64,000 nucleotides of DNA from Bryobacterales bacterium (GCA_022826925.1 JAJDTX010000056.1:1-64000), one strand, 5' to 3'; positions 42,377 to 51,167 are shown, counted from the first letter of the stretch. Translations and numbers: made by a program. Notes: generated by a model from the letters alone, not told the origin.

Positions 42377-43800
42377 TGCGACAACTCACCCTACTCATTG
42401 CGCTCGTCACGGCTGCCGTCGCGGCCAAGGCAGACGCTCCCAATGTCCTGTTCATCGCGGTCGATGACCTCAATGATTGGATCGAGCCCATGGGCGGCCA
42501 CCCGCAGGCCAAGACGCCCAATCTCGCACGCTTGGCGCGGCGCGCAACGCTGTTCAGTCGCGCCTACACGGCGGCGCCAGCCTGCAACCCTTCCCGTGCA
42601 GCGCTGATGACAGGAGTCGCCCCGTACCGCTCGGGCGTCTATCAGAACGACCAAGCTTGGCGTCCGGCCATGCCGGACGTGGAGACGCTTCCGCAGGCCT
42701 TCATGCGGAACGGCTACTGGGCCGGAGGGGCTGGCAAGATCTACCACGGCGTCTATCCTGATCCAGCCTCGTGGCACGAATACTGGCCTTCAAAGAATGT
42801 CCAGAGGGGCCCCGACCCGACGCCTGTGACGCGCCCCGCGAACGGCATCGCCGAAACCGGCAATTTTGACTGGGGCCCACTCGATGTGGCGACCGCTGAG
42901 ATGTCTGATGCCAAAGTCGCGGAATGGGTGTCCGGCAAACTCGGCGAAGCGCACTCCAAGCCGTTCTTCCTCGCCTGTGGCATCTTTCGCCCGCATCTGC
43001 CGTGGTTTGTCCCTCGCAACTATTTCCGGCGCTTTGCGCTGGAAAATATTGAACTGCCAAGGGTTTTCAACTCGGACTTGGCTGACGTGCCGCAGTCGGG
43101 CGTGCGCATGGCCCGGCCCGAGCGCGATCACGCCAGCGTGGTCGAGCACGGGCAGTGGAAGCACGCCGTCCAGGCGTATCTGGCCTCGATCAGCTTCGCA
43201 GATGAGATGCTCGGACGGGTGCTGGACGCGCTCGACGAGAGCGGCTATGCGGACAACACCATCATCGTGCTGTGGGGAGACCACGGGTGGCACCTAGGCG
43301 AGAAGCACCACTGGCGCAAGTTCGCCTTGTGGGAAGAGGCCACTCGCGTGCCGCTGATGATCTCGGTGCCGCCGGGAGCTCCAGGCCTGCCCGAAGGCAC
43401 CCGTGACGGGGCAGTCTCGCCGAGACCGGTGAGTCTTCTGGATCTCTATCCGACCCTGCTGGAACTGGCCGGCTTGGCCCCCGCCGGAGAACTGGATGGA
43501 AAGAGCCTAGTCCCGCTGTTGCGCAACCCCGAGTTGCCATGGAGACCGGCTGTCATGACCCATGGCCGCTTGAACCATGCTGTGCGAACAGAAGAGTTCC
43601 GCTACATCCGCTATGCCGATGGCAGCGAGGAACTTTATGATCACCGCGTTGATCCGATGGAGTGGACCAACTTGTCTGCCGACGAACTGTATGCCGAGGT
43701 CAAGCGGGATCTGGTCGGGTGGCTGCCGGTGACCAACGCGCCGGAGCGACCTGAGCAACCTAGTGACCGTCGGACAAACGAAGTGGCCGTGCCGCGCTGA
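42376..43800 (+). CDS. Secreted sulfatase (iduronate-2-sulfatase-like)
   Basis: This 474-aa type I sulfatase has a signal peptide (residues 1-20) and shares one base with the symporter stop (TAATG), so the genes are coupled. The formylglycine site is C-N-P-S-R at Cys70, with metal ligands in VLFIAVDDLNDW and VLWGDHGWHLGEKHHWRKF. The D-D-L-N-D and G-W-H-L-G-E-K pattern is characteristic of the iduronate-2-sulfatase/sulfatase S1_7-like group, which acts on sulfated glycans such as glycosaminoglycans, fucoidans or ulvans. It probably works in the periplasm. Confidence 0.94.
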   Translation: MRQLTLLIALVTAAVAAKADAPNVLFIAVDDLNDWIEPMGGHPQAKTPNLARLARRATLFSRAYTAAPACNPSRAALMTGVAPYRSGVYQNDQAWRPAMPDVETLPQAFMRNGYWAGGAGKIYHGVYPDPASWHEYWPSKNVQRGPDPTPVTRPANGIAETGNFDWGPLDVATAEMSDAKVAEWVSGKLGEAHSKPFFLACGIFRPHLPWFVPRNYFRRFALENIELPRVFNSDLADVPQSGVRMARPERDHASVVEHGQWKHAVQAYLASISFADEMLGRVLDALDESGYADNTIIVLWGDHGWHLGEKHHWRKFALWEEATRVPLMISVPPGAPGLPEGTRDGAVSPRPVSLLDLYPTLLELAGLAPAGELDGKSLVPLLRNPELPWRPAVMTHGRLNHAVRTEEFRYIRYADGSEELYDHRVDPMEWTNLSADELYAEVKRDLVGWLPVTNAPERPEQPSDRRTNEVAVPR

Positions 43801-43863
43801 CCAAAGCAATCCCAGACTCGAACATGCGCGCCGACCGGCCGAGAATCGGCTACGCTATAAGGC

Positions 43864-45057
43864 ATGCGCATCTGGATCACTCTCTGCATTTCTGCCGTAT
43901 TGCTGGCGGCACTCGCCGCTGCGGAGCCGAACAAGCCGGTCAACTGGAAGGGCCTGCCGGAGCCGTTCCACACCGAGTCGGCGACCAACCGCCCGAACGT
44001 GGTCGACCGCCCTTCCGACGCAAGTCTGGCGGTCCCCGAGGGCTTCAAGGTCGAGGAGTACATCACCGGCGACTTCAAGCGCCCGCGCTTCATGCTGCTG
44101 GGTCCGAATGACGAACTGGTGTTCAGCGACTCGGGCTCGCGCAATGTTACCGACGGCACTGTCTACGTGCATCACGACGGCGCGACGCGCAAGCTGATCG
44201 AGAACCTAGATCGACCCTACGGCCTGGCTTTCCATGAGAAATGGCTGTACGTAGCCGAGCCAACGTCGGTCAAGCGCTTCGTCTATGACGCCGATGCCAT
44301 GACAGCGGCGGATGGCGAAGAGATCATTTCCTACGAGGGACATGGCAAGGGCCACTGGACGCGCACGCTGCTCTTCAACGAGGACCACTCCAAGCTCTAT
44401 GTGACGGTCGGTTCGGGGTCGAATATTTCCCTCGGCGAGGATCCGGTCCGCGCGGCCCTGCACCGCTACAACCCTGACGGCAGCGGCCACGAGACGTTCG
44501 CGGAGGGCCTGCGCAACATCATCGGACTGCGGTGGCATCCCGGCTCGTCGGAGATCTGGGCCGCGGTGCAGGAACGTGACGGCCTCGGCGACGATCTTGC
44601 CGACGACTACTTGGTCAATGTCAAGCAGGGCGAATTCTACGGGTGGCCCTACGCATACAACGGCCCGCACGCCGAGCCGCGCCACGAGGGCGCGGGTGCC
44701 GACATGGTGGCCAAGACGCTCTATCCCGACGTACTGCTGGGCTCGCATGTCGCGGTACTCGATATCCACTTCTACACCGGCACCCAGTTTCCGGAGAAGT
44801 ACCGGGGCGGGCTGTTCTTGGCGTTCCACGGATCTTGGAACCGCTCGGTTCGCACGGGCTATAGCGTGACCTTCATCCCGTTCAAGGACGGGCGGCCTCA
44901 GTCAGGTCCGCAAGACTTCCTCGTCGGGTGGATGCTCGGCGAGGACCAAAGGGAGGTTTGGGGGCGCCCCGTCGGCCTCCTGCAGCTCAAGGACGGCTCG
45001 ATGTTGGTCAGCGACGACGGCGGCCGCAAGATTTGGCGCATCAGCTACGGCGAATAG
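43864..45057 (+). CDS. Sorbosone-dehydrogenase-like PQQ beta-propeller protein
   Basis: This 397-aa exported protein (signal peptide 1-20) is of the glucose/sorbosone dehydrogenase family, a six-bladed beta-propeller. Visible segments are DFKRPRFMLLGPNDELVFSD, LYVTVGSGSNIS, FAEGLRNIIGLRWHPGSSEIW, GEFYGWPYAYNGPH and GLFLAFHGSWNRSVRTGY. Family members oxidise sugars with PQQ, but many homologues in Acidobacteria and Planctomycetes lack proven activity. It follows the sulfatase by 63 bp on the same strand and could oxidise sugars released in the periplasm. Confidence 0.9.
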   Translation: MRIWITLCISAVLLAALAAAEPNKPVNWKGLPEPFHTESATNRPNVVDRPSDASLAVPEGFKVEEYITGDFKRPRFMLLGPNDELVFSDSGSRNVTDGTVYVHHDGATRKLIENLDRPYGLAFHEKWLYVAEPTSVKRFVYDADAMTAADGEEIISYEGHGKGHWTRTLLFNEDHSKLYVTVGSGSNISLGEDPVRAALHRYNPDGSGHETFAEGLRNIIGLRWHPGSSEIWAAVQERDGLGDDLADDYLVNVKQGEFYGWPYAYNGPHAEPRHEGAGADMVAKTLYPDVLLGSHVAVLDIHFYTGTQFPEKYRGGLFLAFHGSWNRSVRTGYSVTFIPFKDGRPQSGPQDFLVGWMLGEDQREVWGRPVGLLQLKDGSMLVSDDGGRKIWRISYGE

Positions 45058-45087
45058 CCGCGCCGTTGACCTGCTTGGACCGCCAGC

Positions 45088-45453
45088 ATGGGATTGCTGA
45101 ACCTGTTCCGCCCGAAGTGGAAGCATTCCGACGCCGACGTGCGGATCGAGGCCATCGGGGGCATTTCGGACCCCGAAACGCTAGCGGACATCGTGGTGGC
45201 CGACAGCGAGTGGTTCGTGCGACACGAGGCGTTCGCGAAGCTGCGCTCGCTCGAGCCGGATCAAGGCCATTATGCCCGCCTGATGCGCGAATCGAATGAC
45301 GAGGAGATTCGCCGCAAGACGGTAAAGATCATGAGCGACGTGGCGGAACTCGAGCGCGTCGCCAAGGAGGACCAGTACCTTTACGTGCGCGATGCGGCAG
45401 AGCACCGCTTGGAAGAGCTTCGCACGGGGATCTGGGACAAGCTCGCCCAGTAG
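45088..45453 (+). CDS. Small HEAT-repeat protein
   Basis: This 121-aa soluble protein is built of HEAT-like helical pairs: ADVRIEAIGGISDPETLADIVVADSEWFVRHEAFAKLRS and EEIRRKTVKIMSDVAELERVAKEDQYLYVRDAAEHRLEEL. The pattern of a short helix with D-x-x-V-R at its start is typical. There is no signal peptide. It probably binds a protein partner; which one is unknown. It lies 30 bp after the propeller gene and ends before a strong stem-loop. Confidence 0.85.
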   Translation: MGLLNLFRPKWKHSDADVRIEAIGGISDPETLADIVVADSEWFVRHEAFAKLRSLEPDQGHYARLMRESNDEEIRRKTVKIMSDVAELERVAKEDQYLYVRDAAEHRLEELRTGIWDKLAQ

Positions 45454-45475
45454 AGCGCCTTGCGCGGCACCCATC

Positions 45476-45495
45476 CAGCCTTCTGCGGAAGGCTG
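45476..45495 (+). terminator. Stem-loop after the HEAT gene
   Basis: CAGCCTTC-TGCG-GAAGGCTG forms a perfect 8-bp stem with a four-base loop, 22 nt after the HEAT stop. It is not followed by a U-run. It probably separates the symporter-sulfatase-propeller-HEAT unit from the next MFS gene. Confidence 0.5.
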
Positions 45496-45568
45496 CCGCG
45501 TTGGCCGGACTTTCGGCAGGCCCGCCGTTACCGCACTTGCGGCGTCCGCAGGCCTGTGAGCGCAAGCT

Positions 45569-46831
45569 GTGATCAAGCACAACCCAGTTGCGACTGAACT
45601 TGGCGGCACGTACTCCGGTGAGGCCGCCCCAGTCGCAGCCTTGCCAGCGAGATCTGCGGAGCGGACGCGCGAAGCGTTCGTACTCCTGCTGCTCACCCAC
45701 TTCACAGTCGACTGCTTTTCCTCGACGCTGCCGACAATCCAGCCGATCCTTGCCTCGCGCTTCGAGCTGACGCTCGCGCATGCCGGGCTTTTGGGCGGAT
45801 TTTGGATGTTCGCGTCGTCGGTCATGCAGTTGCCGTTCGGCCTGCTCAGCGACCGCTTGCACAGCCGCCTGTTCACGGTCCTCAGCCCGCTGGCCGCGGC
45901 GGGTTTCCTGACGGCCACTTCGCTGGCCACGGGATTTTCAGGAGTGGTCGTGCTCTTGCTGCTCGGCGGCATGGGAGTCGCCGCATTCCATCCGCACAGC
46001 ACCAGCCAAGCCGGTCACCTCGGCGGCCAGCGGCGAGGCATCGCCACCGCCGTCTTCATCACGGCCGGCACTGCCGGTCTGGGTGCAGGGCCGCTCTACT
46101 TGGCCGAGGTGATCGGCCGCTTCGGCTACGAGAACCTCTGGCTGTCCGCGCTTCCCGTAGTAGCGGCCAGCCCTCTACTGCTGTGGCGGGTGCCCCAGCC
46201 CTCAGTGGATCCTCACATGAGACGGCGCGGAGTGGACTGGGCAGTGCTTCGGCAGCAGCGGCGGCCACTGCTCGCGCACTACGCATTTGTGGTCTTGCGC
46301 TCGATCGTACAGGTCGGAATGGCGCAATACCTGGCCCTCTACATGGTGCAAGTCCGCGGCACGGACTTTAGGTCGGCGAGCGTCGCGCTGGCGGTGTTCT
46401 TCGCGAGCACTTCAGCCGGCTCCTTCCTTGGCGGGTGGTTGGCGGACCGCATTGGGGGCCGCAGGGTCATAGTCGGCTCCTGCCTGGCATCCGGACCCCT
46501 GTTGGCGTGCTTCCTGGCATCGGACGGATGGTTGTCCTTACTGGCGCTGTTTGTCGGGGGCACGGTGCTGCTGTCCACGATTCCCGTCAACATCGTCATG
46601 GCGCGGGAATTGGTGCCCTCACAGGCCGGCACTGCAGCTGCCCTCATGATGGGCTTCGGCTGGGGTCTCGCCGGGATCGCGTTCGTTCCGTTTGCCGGCC
46701 TGATCGCTGACTTCGTCGGCCTCGACCTAGTGCTGTGGGGCTTTACCGCGCTCCCAATCCTCGGGCTTCCAGTCCTCTTTGCTCTTCCGCGCCCAGGCCA
46801 GCCCCATCCGGGCTCTGCGTCAGAATCATAA
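45569..46831 (+). CDS. MFS transporter, fosmidomycin-resistance-like
   Basis: This 420-aa GTG-start protein has about 12 membrane helices. The N-terminal TREAFVLLLLTHFTVDCFSSTLPTIQPIL and the loop PFGLLSDRLHSRLFTVLSPL match the Fsr (fosmidomycin resistance) and related MFS_1 group; the second half carries LGGWLADRIGGRRVIVG (motif A). It likely exports a small molecule or takes up an organic acid; the substrate is unclear. The next gene starts 9 bp downstream. Confidence 0.88.
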   Translation: MIKHNPVATELGGTYSGEAAPVAALPARSAERTREAFVLLLLTHFTVDCFSSTLPTIQPILASRFELTLAHAGLLGGFWMFASSVMQLPFGLLSDRLHSRLFTVLSPLAAAGFLTATSLATGFSGVVVLLLLGGMGVAAFHPHSTSQAGHLGGQRRGIATAVFITAGTAGLGAGPLYLAEVIGRFGYENLWLSALPVVAASPLLLWRVPQPSVDPHMRRRGVDWAVLRQQRRPLLAHYAFVVLRSIVQVGMAQYLALYMVQVRGTDFRSASVALAVFFASTSAGSFLGGWLADRIGGRRVIVGSCLASGPLLACFLASDGWLSLLALFVGGTVLLSTIPVNIVMARELVPSQAGTAAALMMGFGWGLAGIAFVPFAGLIADFVGLDLVLWGFTALPILGLPVLFALPRPGQPHPGSASES

Positions 46832-46840
46832 GGGAACGTC

Positions 46841-47983
46841 GTGCGGTCCACGCCAACTGTCACATCAGCAAGAGAATTCGTGCACCGGATCTTTTGCCGA
46901 ATACAACAGGCTGTACGCGATGGCATAGTAGCCACCGGCATCGGGGCGAATAAGCAGGACCTCCACGCTCTCGCTGGATGCGACAAGGCCCGGCCCCATG
47001 TCGTGTCGCCACCACATGATTGGACGTGTGCCATCCTGCGTTGCACGCTCGGGGCCCTCGCGGGAGTCCTCTTTGTCTGCCCGGCCTTATTCGGGCAGTC
47101 CTCGGAGGAGGAATGGAACAGATCACGTATCCTGTCCGCATTGAGCGGGCTGCAAGTATCTGCGGAATCCAGCTGCTCCGTCGATGCTATAGATCCCTCC
47201 GCATGGGCGGGAGCGCAGGACTCTATCGCCGAGCTTCATGGTGGGAGGCTCTCACCGTATGACGGAATCGTGTTCCCGAACTACCACTACGTGCAGATAG
47301 AGCACATCGTTTCCCGCAAGGAGGCGGACGAGTCGGGCCTCTGCGCCATGGGCGAGACTGCAAGAACCAATTTCGCTGCGGACATCTTGAACCTCACGCT
47401 CGCGCCCGGATCGCTGAACGCGTCGAAGGGCGACAGCGATGTCCACGAGGTGCAATCTGCCGAGACTTCTCTGTTCCGAGACAGCCTGACGGACCACGCG
47501 CTTTGCTGGTGGGCGGCTCAGACCGTCCGCGTCAAGTCCAAGCACGGGCTGAGCGTGGACACTGACGAAAAGGAGGCGCTGAGCTCCGTCCTGAATGCTT
47601 GCGCGGACGAGTACGTATTCCGACCAAAGCTGGCCGAGGGCGCGGATTGGACGTTCCGTTCGGAGTTTATTGGCGCTCTGACCGGAGAGCGCGAAATCGC
47701 CGCGTGCCACGAAACGATCGAGGACCCGGCGGTTCTCCGATCCTCCGCGAGCGCCGTGTCAGCCCACCTGCCTACCGTCGCCTGTATCCCCGGTGATCCG
47801 AGAGCCGAGCAAAAGGCCGCTCAGACGGCCTGCATCGCTACTCTCGAGGCTGGTGGCTATCGCACGAACTGCGAGAACGTCAAGCGCTACTGCCCGGATG
47901 TGGACCCGATCCTGCTGGGCGAGCCGCTGTACGGTTCATTGCGGGACGCTGACAGTGACGGGATCGTTTGCGAGGGTTTGTGA
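46841..47983 (+). CDS. Putative exported HNH (DUF1524-like) nuclease with Excalibur domain
   Basis: This 380-aa protein starts with a GTG supported by AAGGGA six nt upstream, but the only hydrophobic segment is at residues 64-85 (LRCTLGALAGVLFVCPALFGQ). A GTG at 47003 would make that a standard signal peptide, so the start is unsettled. The middle carries an HNH/His-Me-finger pattern, YVQIEHIVSRKEADESGL then NLTLAPGSLNASKGDSDVHE (about 145-205), as in DUF1524 nucleases. The C-terminus ends in an Excalibur-type calcium-binding motif, DADSDGIVCE, preceded by CPDVDPILLG. Ten or more cysteines fit an extracytoplasmic, disulfide-bonded enzyme. It probably degrades external DNA. Confidence 0.75.
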   Translation: MRSTPTVTSAREFVHRIFCRIQQAVRDGIVATGIGANKQDLHALAGCDKARPHVVSPPHDWTCAILRCTLGALAGVLFVCPALFGQSSEEEWNRSRILSALSGLQVSAESSCSVDAIDPSAWAGAQDSIAELHGGRLSPYDGIVFPNYHYVQIEHIVSRKEADESGLCAMGETARTNFAADILNLTLAPGSLNASKGDSDVHEVQSAETSLFRDSLTDHALCWWAAQTVRVKSKHGLSVDTDEKEALSSVLNACADEYVFRPKLAEGADWTFRSEFIGALTGEREIAACHETIEDPAVLRSSASAVSAHLPTVACIPGDPRAEQKAAQTACIATLEAGGYRTNCENVKRYCPDVDPILLGEPLYGSLRDADSDGIVCEGL

Positions 47984-48125
47984 ACGCATACACAACTACA
48001 GCGGCGTTTCGCCTGTGCTATGCTCGGTTTAAGGCAGCCCATTCATCGCTTCTACCGCCTCGGGCCACTAGGCTGCCCAGCCCGGCAAAGGCGAACATTG
48101 GGGCCGTTCCCGCTAGGACCAAACG

Positions 48126-48362
48126 ATGTCACGAATCTGCGTAGTTACGGGTAAGCGCCCGAGGTCGGGCAATAGGGTTTCGCACGCCCACAACAAGACA
48201 AAACGATGGTTCGTGCCCAACATCCAAGACAAGCGATTCTGGTCCCCGCGCCGCAAGCGCTGGGTCAAGCTGCGCATCAGCGCTAAGGGCATCAAGATTA
48301 TCAACCGCCGCGGCGTCGACCGAGTCCTCGACGAGTTGAAGAAGCGCGGCGTCAAGTTCTAG
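48126..48362 (+). CDS. rpmB: 50S ribosomal protein L28
   Basis: This 78-aa basic protein has the L28 signature throughout: [53 protein letters not shown] and [12 protein letters not shown]. It is a component of the large ribosomal subunit. The zinc-binding CxxC pairs found in some L28 proteins are absent. It stands alone; a TATGCT box at 48019-48024 could be its promoter -10. A 10-bp direct repeat (CTCCTGTTGT, twice) directly follows the stop. Confidence 0.96.
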   Translation: MSRICVVTGKRPRSGNRVSHAHNKTKRWFVPNIQDKRFWSPRRKRWVKLRISAKGIKIINRRGVDRVLDELKKRGVKF

Positions 48363-48457
48363 CTCCTGTTGTTGAACTCCTGTTGTCGAGATGGTTGCGA
48401 GCGCGACCGCCGTAACTTTTCTAGACAAACTAGTGTTCTGTCCATGGATGATTCTAG

Positions 48458-48710
48458 GATCGGATTGACAGACTTGAGCTTGCTACGGGTGCCATAGATC
48501 GTGATGCGCCCGCGCGGGCGCATTTGCAGTTGACATCGGTTTGTCGAGCTGCAAGCAGCTCTTGCAACTTGCCTATGCTTGAGTCGAGGCAGCCAGTCAG
48601 ACGCTTGTGCCCACTGCACTCAGACCGCGTTCCGCGACGTTCAGGCGGCTGTCGCTCCGCGGCGTGTAGCAGTGCTCGATGCGAACCAGCAGCTCTCTCG
48701 TCCGGTTCCG
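48458..48710 (-). pseudogene. IS630-family transposase remnant
   Basis: Read on the minus strand in three frames, this stretch keeps parts of the C-terminal DDE domain of IS630-type transposases. TRELLVRIEHCYTPRSDSRL followed by NVAE corresponds to the (R-x-E-x-H-Y-T-P-K-H-G-S-W-L-N-M-A-E) motif with the catalytic Glu. After a frameshift comes CLDSSIGKLQELLAARQTD (normally C-L-x-R-R-I), and after another TRSKLKSVNP near the end. Stops and shifts show it is dead. A 20-bp perfect palindrome lies inside (48504-48523). It borders the AAA/Toprim pair. Confidence 0.6.
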
Positions 48711-48850
48711 CTCCAACGCGGTAGAACGCGCAAGTCCGCTAGCCGCGAGTGGTGCGGATGGATGCGGCAAGAACGGAGCGATATGCCGCGCGGAGGTTGC
48801 AATTCCACAGTCCACCCATGCTGTCCGACCGTCGAAACGTCGAAGCTCCT
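48711..48850. other. Gap between IS630 scar and Toprim-like gene
   Basis: I see no gene here. A minus-strand frame continues from the IS630 scar to 48854, but its N-terminal half has no transposase similarity that I can recognise. Confidence 0.35.
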
Positions 48851-49486
48851 TCACGGCCCATCAGCCGCTGGAAACCAACCTTGCAAGGTACCTTTCAGTT
48901 CGGCGAACGCAGCATCCTGGCAATGGCTTGTCGTGGCGGATCTCGCTAGTTGGCCAAACAATGCCGCTGAGATGCTTCGATTTCCCTTGCGCATTGCCGC
49001 TCGCATGGCGTTCTTGGGATTCGGGGGCTTGTCGTAGCCCGATGGCCATAGCTCTTTATCGACAAGCCAGGCCTTGAGCTGCTGGTATCCACCCTGCCAT
49101 CCAAGTATCTTGGGTACGTGAACCGACCCATTCCAAACCCAAGTCTCGAGTTCTGGATCGATAACCACGACCTTTGACCGGTTCCGCCATCCGTTGGCTG
49201 CCAATTCGAGCTCAACTGAGTCTTGGATCTCCTCGCGCGACGAGCAATCACCACAACCTCTTCTGTCGAACAATACCAATGCGTACTTGTAGTCATTGAT
49301 CTGGCCTCGCAGAAAATGAGAAGAGCCGGTTCGGCAACCAGGGTCCCGGTGGATGTGCTTGGCAATGGCGTACGTGATCGGACGGATCCCTAGACTGGCA
49401 CTACGGTTCAACAATCCGTCGACGGTTTGAAGCATGTCCTGATCCGCAACGAGTACATATAGATCCTTTCGTTCCTGCTGCCCCAT
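48851..49486 (-). CDS. Toprim-like (DUF4276/RloB-type) protein of an ATPase pair
   Basis: This 211-aa protein resembles the Toprim-like RloB/DUF4276 group. The N-terminus LYVLVADQDMLQTVDGLLNR sits where those proteins have V-E-D/G-x-x-(T/Q)-E; the acidic site DYKYALVLFDRRGCGD at about 68-83 gives the D-x-x-x-x-x-D pattern, and VVVIDPELETWVWNGS near 110 is a second acidic patch. The C-terminal part ends in NPKNAMRAAMRKGNRSI. Its ATG overlaps the stop of the AAA ATPase by one base (TGATG), so translation is coupled. Such pairs are common in anti-phage systems (RloA/RloB, PARIS AriA/AriB). Nuclease activity is inferred. Confidence 0.65.
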   Translation of the reverse strand: MGQQERKDLYVLVADQDMLQTVDGLLNRSASLGIRPITYAIAKHIHRDPGCRTGSSHFLRGQINDYKYALVLFDRRGCGDCSSREEIQDSVELELAANGWRNRSKVVVIDPELETWVWNGSVHVPKILGWQGGYQQLKAWLVDKELWPSGYDKPPNPKNAMRAAMRKGNRSISAALFGQLARSATTSHCQDAAFAELKGTLQGWFPAADGP

Positions 49487-50811
49487 CAGCCCAAGACCTC
49501 TGAAGCGAACAATAGGTTAGTGTCTGCGGAACTCTGCCAGTCCGCCAGTCGCGGATGCTGGCTTCCTAAGACTATGTCCGTGGCACCCTCTTCGTTCTTG
49601 GCGAAGCACAAAATCTCGCTCGGCTTGGCGCAACTCAGAAAGACCGGGGAGTGAGTCGCGACCAAGATCTGTGAGTCGTAGGCAGAGGCAAGTGATTGGT
49701 ACACAGTCTCGATCGCCATAGGATGAATTCCGTTTTCCGGTTCCTCAATCAAGTAGATCCTGTCACCGTGCGGCAAGTAGGCGGTAAGCGTGAGTGCCAG
49801 GAGTCGTAGCGTGCCGTCGGAGGCCGTCCAAGAGGGTACCTCTATCCCTGTAGCATGGCGAAGCATCAGATAGGCGTGGCGGTCATCTTCCCGTTCCACT
49901 ACGCGAATGTCTTCGATCTCTCGAAGTGCAGTTCGAACATGGTCTAGCCAATCTCGAAATTTTCCGGGATTGAGCTCGCGGAGTTGCTGAATCGCCCAAG
50001 GTAGATTCGAGCCATCTGGAACGAATGTCATGCGACGACTGTTGGGCGAACTCGCTTGTCGTAACCGTCGGCCATCAAGGAATAGTTTCTGCACGCCTGT
50101 TTCGAGGATACGTTTGGCATAGGTGGTGACTGGAAACTGCTCCGGGCTGTCCGGCAAGTTCTTTAGCGTCGAGCGTCGCGGGCCAAATGTGATGTTCAAC
50201 TCCGAACCGAGGAAATAGTCGCGCCACGGTTCGGTTTCCACCCTGAACGTGTCCGTACCGTCTGCCAGCTTTTGGAGAGAGGGTCGACAGTTGAAGGTAT
50301 CGGGCTCCGAGAGAATCGAATCTGGTATCGGCTTGGTCGATTGGAAGCTCGCTGTCGGCCTCGACGCAAGCGCCTCACCGTAAAGGGAGGTGGCTCGATC
50401 AAGCGCCGCCTTCAGATCGGTCTTTAGGAAACCTCCTTCTGAAGCAATGCAGATCCCGTCATCTCCAAGCCGGATAGCGACTTCGTATCGGAAGAATCGG
50501 AACGTTCGGTGTTCTTCGATGTTATCGGGCATCTTGAGCCGAAGTGCCTCAGGGACCTCGAACTCCACCGCTAGCTCAAACCTAGGATTCTCCCTCCGCC
50601 GATTCCACACTAGATCTTGGAAGTTCTTGGTACGGTGCTCGACGGCTGCTTCAAGGCCATCAGAAACAAGATCGGCCATGAAGCCGATCACATCTAGCAA
50701 GGTACTCTTGCCACTCGCGTTGGGCCCCACGAGGATATGGAATGAGCCGTCCAGATGAACATCCACATACCGGAGGCTGCGATAGTTCAATGCTTGGATG
50801 CGACGGATCAC
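49486..50811 (-). CDS. AAA (ABC/SMC-like, OLD-type) ATPase
   Basis: This 441-aa ATPase starts IRRIQALNYRSLRYVDVHLD and has Walker A at GPNASGKSTLLD (about 29-40), a long insert in place of SMC coiled coils, a signature-like SDGTLRLLALTL near 340, Walker B YLIEEPENGIHP and the D-loop/H-motif ILVATHSPVFLSC. This is the AAA_15/AAA_21 architecture of OLD, RloA and AriA sensors. It lies directly upstream of the Toprim-like gene and overlaps it by one base. It probably senses a cue and controls the partner effector. Confidence 0.88.
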   Translation of the reverse strand: MIRRIQALNYRSLRYVDVHLDGSFHILVGPNASGKSTLLDVIGFMADLVSDGLEAAVEHRTKNFQDLVWNRRRENPRFELAVEFEVPEALRLKMPDNIEEHRTFRFFRYEVAIRLGDDGICIASEGGFLKTDLKAALDRATSLYGEALASRPTASFQSTKPIPDSILSEPDTFNCRPSLQKLADGTDTFRVETEPWRDYFLGSELNITFGPRRSTLKNLPDSPEQFPVTTYAKRILETGVQKLFLDGRRLRQASSPNSRRMTFVPDGSNLPWAIQQLRELNPGKFRDWLDHVRTALREIEDIRVVEREDDRHAYLMLRHATGIEVPSWTASDGTLRLLALTLTAYLPHGDRIYLIEEPENGIHPMAIETVYQSLASAYDSQILVATHSPVFLSCAKPSEILCFAKNEEGATDIVLGSQHPRLADWQSSADTNLLFASEVLG

Positions 50812-51154
50812 ATGAACAGTCTACAAGAGGGCCTCCAGCCTCTCCTCCGATCATTGAGGTGTGACTTGAACACGCAAACGGTGTGAGCGTTCTACACGGT
50901 GTTGGTGGCCGAGGGGGGCGAGAGATCTCTTGCGCCGCTGCGAGTGGTGCTATAGCCCGCAGCACGGTAGCTGATTGAACATCGCCGAAAGCGACTTGAG
51001 CCACCCCTCCCCAGTGGGTGCTGCATAGGGGACGTGAGTGCACTGCAGAGGCAGATCGCGGCATGGCCAGCCAACCTCAACACGCGCTAGCGCAGGATGG
51101 AATCAGGTCGACCAGCAACAACATTCGCTGCAAGTTCAAGACTGTGTGGGTCAG
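50812..51154. other. Divergent region between ATPase and GIY-YIG genes
   Basis: This gap of about 340 bp separates the start of the AAA ATPase gene from the GIY-YIG gene. No ORF has recognisable similarity, and I see no transposase remnant. It must hold the promoters of both transcription units; only one -10 element, next to the GIY-YIG gene, is evident. Confidence 0.4.
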
Positions 51155-51160
51155 TATACT
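51155..51160 (+). promoter_or_regulatory. -10 box suggesting a leaderless GIY-YIG transcript
   Basis: TATACT ends seven nt before the ATG at 51168. A sigma-70-type start would fall at or within a base of the initiation codon. No Shine-Dalgarno sequence precedes the ATG (GTCCGCT), which supports leaderless translation. The -35 region is not conserved. Confidence 0.4.
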
Positions 51161-51167
51161 GTCCGCT

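Noticed and set aside
48504-48523. Perfect 20-bp palindrome considered as rpmB terminator
   Set aside because: It is 142 bp beyond the rpmB stop, lacks a U-run and lies inside the IS630 scar, so it is more likely a chance or IS-derived feature.
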